Origin: Candidatus Bipolaricaulis sp.
Lineage (GTDB): Bacteria; Bipolaricaulota; Bipolaricaulia; Bipolaricaulales; Bipolaricaulaceae
DNA length: 9,577 nt
Direction of reading: 5' to 3'
Assembly: GCA_020062805.1 (NCBI GenBank)
Contig: JAGUVP010000158.1
Location: forward strand, 1-9,577
The notes below the pieces were generated by a model, which was not told the origin of the DNA, did not search any database, and worked only from the letters and a program-made list of their open reading frames with translations. Below, piece by piece: positions 7,246 through 9,577 of the stretch; position 1 is the first letter of the stretch; every line of letters starts with the position of its first letter. A program made the translations under genes and the position numbers.

Positions 7246-7253
7246 AAAGGGGG
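7246..7253 (+). promoter_or_regulatory. Ribosome binding site of aspS
   Basis: AAAGGGGG ends 5 nt before the ATG at 7259. It decides that start over the in-frame TTG at 7235, which has no purine-rich site at a suitable distance. Confidence 0.65.
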
Positions 7254-7258
7254 AAACG

Positions 7259-8980
7259 ATGCGCAGGGACACGTGTGGCGAACTGCGGCGCGAGGCAGCG
7301 GGGCGGAAGGTCGTCCTCGCCGGTTGGGTCCATCGGGTGCGCGACCTCGGCGGGGTCACGTTCGTGGATCTCCGCGACGCCTCGGGAATCGTCCAGCTGG
7401 TCCTACGCGACGCGCAGAGCGCCCACCTTGCCCGCGAAGACGTGATACGCATCGCAGGCGCGGTTCGCCTCCGCGAAGCGCCCAATCCGGCTCTCCCGAC
7501 CGGGGAGATCGAGGTGGAGATCGAGACGATCGAGGTCCTCTCCCACGCGAAGCCCCTGCCGCTAGGCGTCGCCGAGGAGGGCACGCCGAGCGAGGAGACG
7601 CGGCTCCGCTACCGGTACCTCGACCTGCGGCGGCCGCGGATGCAGCGCAACCTCCGCCTGCGCCACCGCACCGCCCTCGCCATCCGGCAGTACCTCGACG
7701 GGGAGGGGTTCACCGAGGTCGAGACGCCGATGCTGACCCGATCGACGCCCGAGGGAGCGCGGGACTTCCTCGTGCCGTCCCGCCTCGCCCGCGGGACGTT
7801 CTACGCCCTCCCCCAGTCGCCGCAGCTGTTCAAGCAGATCCTCGTCACATCCGGCGTGGAGCGATACTTCCAGATCGTGCGCTGCTTCCGCGACGAGGAC
7901 CTCCGCGCCGACCGCCAGCCGGAGTTCACCCAGCTCGACCTGGAGATGGCGTTCCTCGAGGAGCCCGAGCAGCTGTTCCCCCTTCTCGAAGGGCTCGTCG
8001 CCCACGTGTTCCGGAAAACGATCGGCGTCGAGATCGCCCTACCGCTTCCCCGTCTTCCGCACGCCGAGGCGATCGCCCGCTACGGGTCGGACAAGCCGGA
8101 TCTCCGGTTCGGAATGGAGATCGCCGACGTGTCGGAGACCTTCGCCGGAGGCCCATTCCGCGTCTTTGCTGACGTCGTGGCCGGAGGAGGCGCGGTGCGC
8201 GCCTTGCCCGTGACTGGAGGCGCCACGAAGTCGCGGGGCGAGCTCGCCAAACTCGAGTCGGTGGCGAAGGGACACGGCCTTCCCGGCCTGGCGTGGATCA
8301 AGACGGGCGAGGAGATTACCTCCTCGCTCGGAAAGCACGTCCCATCGGAAACCCTGTCTGCACTCGCCGCGCGGGCCGGCGCCCAAAACGGCGACCTCGT
8401 CCTCCTCGCGGCGGGCAAGCCCGACATTGCGTCCACCACCCTCGGCGATCTCCGACTGCGCCTGGCAGACGAGCTCGGGCTCATCCCCCAGGACCGCTGG
8501 GGTCTCGCCTGGATCGTGGACTTCCCTCTGTTCAAGGCGGGTGAGGGCCGGCTCGAGTCCGAGCACCACCCATTCACCTCGCCCCGTGCTGAGGACCTGT
8601 CGCTCATCGAGCGCGAACCCCTTAAGGTGCGGGCCAAGTGCTACGACCTCGTGATGAACGGGGTGGAACTGGCCTCCGGCTCGATCCGGATCCACCGGCG
8701 CGAGCTCCAGGAACAGATCTTCCGCATCCTGGGCATCGGCCCGGAGGAGGCGGAGCGGCGGTTCGGATTCTTCCTGCGCGCCCTCGAGTACGGGGCGCCG
8801 CCCCACGGCGGGATCGCATTCGGCCTCGACCGATGGGTGATGATGATGGCCGCCGAGGAGTCGATCCGTGAGGTGATCGCGTTCCCCAAGACGACGACCG
8901 GTGCCTGCCCCCTCACCGACGCCCCGTCCATCGTGGATGATGGGCAGCTGAAGGAGCTCGGCCTGCGGCTGGAACCATGA
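7259..8980 (+). CDS. aspS: Aspartyl-tRNA synthetase, bacterial type
   Basis: The 573-residue product charges tRNA-Asp with aspartate in the cytoplasm. The N-terminal OB-fold anticodon-binding domain (about residues 1-105) contains C-G-E-L-R and G-W-V-H-R-V-R-D-L-G-G. The class II catalytic core has motif 1 around F-T-E-V-E-T-P (151-157). Motif 2 is F-R-D-E-D-L-R-A-D-R-Q-P-E-F (210-223), and motif 3 is G-L-D-R (R525) near the end. Between motifs 2 and 3 (about 298-390) is the GAD insertion typical of bacterial, not archaeal, AspRS. Length is normal for the family (about 580-600). Leu30 in R-D-L-G-G matches the E. coli enzyme, not the His of Pseudomonas non-discriminating AspRS. Its stop overlaps the start of the next gene by four bases. 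Confidence 0.97.
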   Translation: MRRDTCGELRREAAGRKVVLAGWVHRVRDLGGVTFVDLRDASGIVQLVLRDAQSAHLAREDVIRIAGAVRLREAPNPALPTGEIEVEIETIEVLSHAKPLPLGVAEEGTPSEETRLRYRYLDLRRPRMQRNLRLRHRTALAIRQYLDGEGFTEVETPMLTRSTPEGARDFLVPSRLARGTFYALPQSPQLFKQILVTSGVERYFQIVRCFRDEDLRADRQPEFTQLDLEMAFLEEPEQLFPLLEGLVAHVFRKTIGVEIALPLPRLPHAEAIARYGSDKPDLRFGMEIADVSETFAGGPFRVFADVVAGGGAVRALPVTGGATKSRGELAKLESVAKGHGLPGLAWIKTGEEITSSLGKHVPSETLSALAARAGAQNGDLVLLAAGKPDIASTTLGDLRLRLADELGLIPQDRWGLAWIVDFPLFKAGEGRLESEHHPFTSPRAEDLSLIEREPLKVRAKCYDLVMNGVELASGSIRIHRRELQEQIFRILGIGPEEAERRFGFFLRALEYGAPPHGGIAFGLDRWVMMMAAEESIREVIAFPKTTTGACPLTDAPSIVDDGQLKELGLRLEP

Positions 8981-9577
8981 CCCGGGGGCGGCTGGCCGTT
9001 CTGGGAGTGATCCTGATCGTTCTCCTGGGGGTGCTCGCCGCGGGCCTGTCGGGGGTCCAGTTCCGCGGGGGGCGCCTCCCGTGGGGGACTCCGCCGGACG
9101 AACCTGGGAGCCCAGGTGGGGCGGTACCGCTGGGGAACATGTCGTGGCTCATCTACCTGATCTGGGTTCTGTTCTTCACCGCGCTGGCGATCGCGCTCGT
9201 CGATCCGAAGTCGCGTCGCAAGCTTCTGCTTGGCCTTCTCGTCCTCGCGGCCATGCTGATCGCGTTGGGCCTGCTGGGAGAGCGCCTCCGACTTCCAGAG
9301 AGCGCGCCTGTGGAGGAGGATCCCGGGCCTGCGGCGGTCCTTCCGTTCCCGACCCAGGTCAGCCCGTCCGGGGACGATGAGGCTCCTTCCCCGGGCCGCT
9401 CCCCGGGCTGGGTTGCCTATCTGGGAGCAGCCGCCATCGCCGCAGCCATTGCCTGGTGGGTTCTTCGACGCCTCCGGCCTCGCTCCCCGGAAGAGGGAGA
9501 GGAGATCCGCGATGCGCTCGCAGAGGCATCGGCGGACCTGGCGACCGGCCTTCCCGTCTCGGACGTCGTGGTCCGCT
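8977..9577 (+). CDS. Multi-pass membrane protein, probable DUF4129 family, 3' end outside window
   Basis: The ATG at 8977 overlaps the aspS stop (ATGA), and the frame stays open to the window edge, giving 200 visible residues. There are four hydrophobic segments: about residues 6-26, 55-75, 83-101 and 145-163. Two Pro/Gly-rich acidic loops (about 33-53 and 107-144) separate them. A charged R-R-L-R-P-R follows the last segment, and then a soluble stretch begins with D-A-L-A-E-A-S-A-D-L and S-D-V-V-V-R. That arrangement matches the entry into the DUF4129 domain, often found near MoxR, DUF58 and transglutaminase-like genes. Its biochemical role is not established. No strong ribosome site is seen, which suits translational coupling to aspS. 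The membrane topology is clear; the family call is moderate because the domain is cut off. Confidence 0.75.
   Translation, partial: MTRGRLAVLGVILIVLLGVLAAGLSGVQFRGGRLPWGTPPDEPGSPGGAVPLGNMSWLIYLIWVLFFTALAIALVDPKSRRKLLLGLLVLAAMLIALGLLGERLRLPESAPVEEDPGPAAVLPFPTQVSPSGDDEAPSPGRSPGWVAYLGAAAIAAAIAWWVLRRLRPRSPEEGEEIRDALAEASADLATGLPVSDVVVR

Noticed and set aside
7201..8172. Plus-strand open frame of 323 codons overlapping aspS
   Set aside because: It is Arg/Pro-rich out-of-frame reading of aspS, which has all class II motifs in its own frame.

Overview
The window looks like a piece of a GC-rich (roughly 65% by eye) bacterial chromosome. The aspartyl-tRNA synthetase is of the bacterial type, with a GAD insertion. 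The neighbourhood mixes housekeeping and accessory genes, with no phage, transposase, CRISPR or rRNA/tRNA signal. The lineage cannot be fixed from this sequence. A deep-branching group such as Candidatus Bipolaricaulota (OP1/Acetothermia) is a low-confidence guess from GC content, the calcium-repeat protein and the style of the intergenic repeats.

Layout. (1) 1-2703 (+) is the 3' part of a very acidic protein built from about 20 thrombospondin type-3-like calcium loops. It contains a roughly 90-residue internal duplication, an embedded segment resembling a helix-turn-helix, and a separate C-terminal domain. (2) 2715-2743 is a perfect 12-bp stem hairpin between converging genes. (3) 2775-3578 (-) is what appears to be a broken gene with a thioredoxin/glutaredoxin-like N-terminus (Cys-Pro-Ala-Cys, cis-Pro motif); its reading frame switches about three times. 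(4) 3617-4042 (-) is an intact small membrane-anchored protein carrying a CxxC, just upstream of the thioredoxin-like gene and probably cotranscribed with it. (5) 4116-7031 (+), divergent from it, is a UvrD/PcrA-type superfamily 1 helicase fused to a RecB/Cas4-family nuclease with four Fe-S-type cysteines. (6) 7032-7258 is an intergenic stretch holding two repeat elements: a CGCAGAGA-type repeat and a nested 63-bp palindrome. (7) 7259-8980 (+) is aspS. (8) 8977-9577 (+) overlaps aspS by ATGA and runs off the window; it is a multi-pass membrane protein that looks like the start of a DUF4129-family protein.

How the genes fit together. aspS and the DUF4129-like gene are probably translationally coupled. 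The two minus-strand genes look like a small cell-envelope redox pair, one of them now broken. The helicase-nuclease is a plausible single-chain DNA end-processing enzyme (AdnAB/AddAB-like) with no second subunit in view. The calcium-repeat protein is probably secreted or on the cell surface, but its N-terminus lies outside the window.
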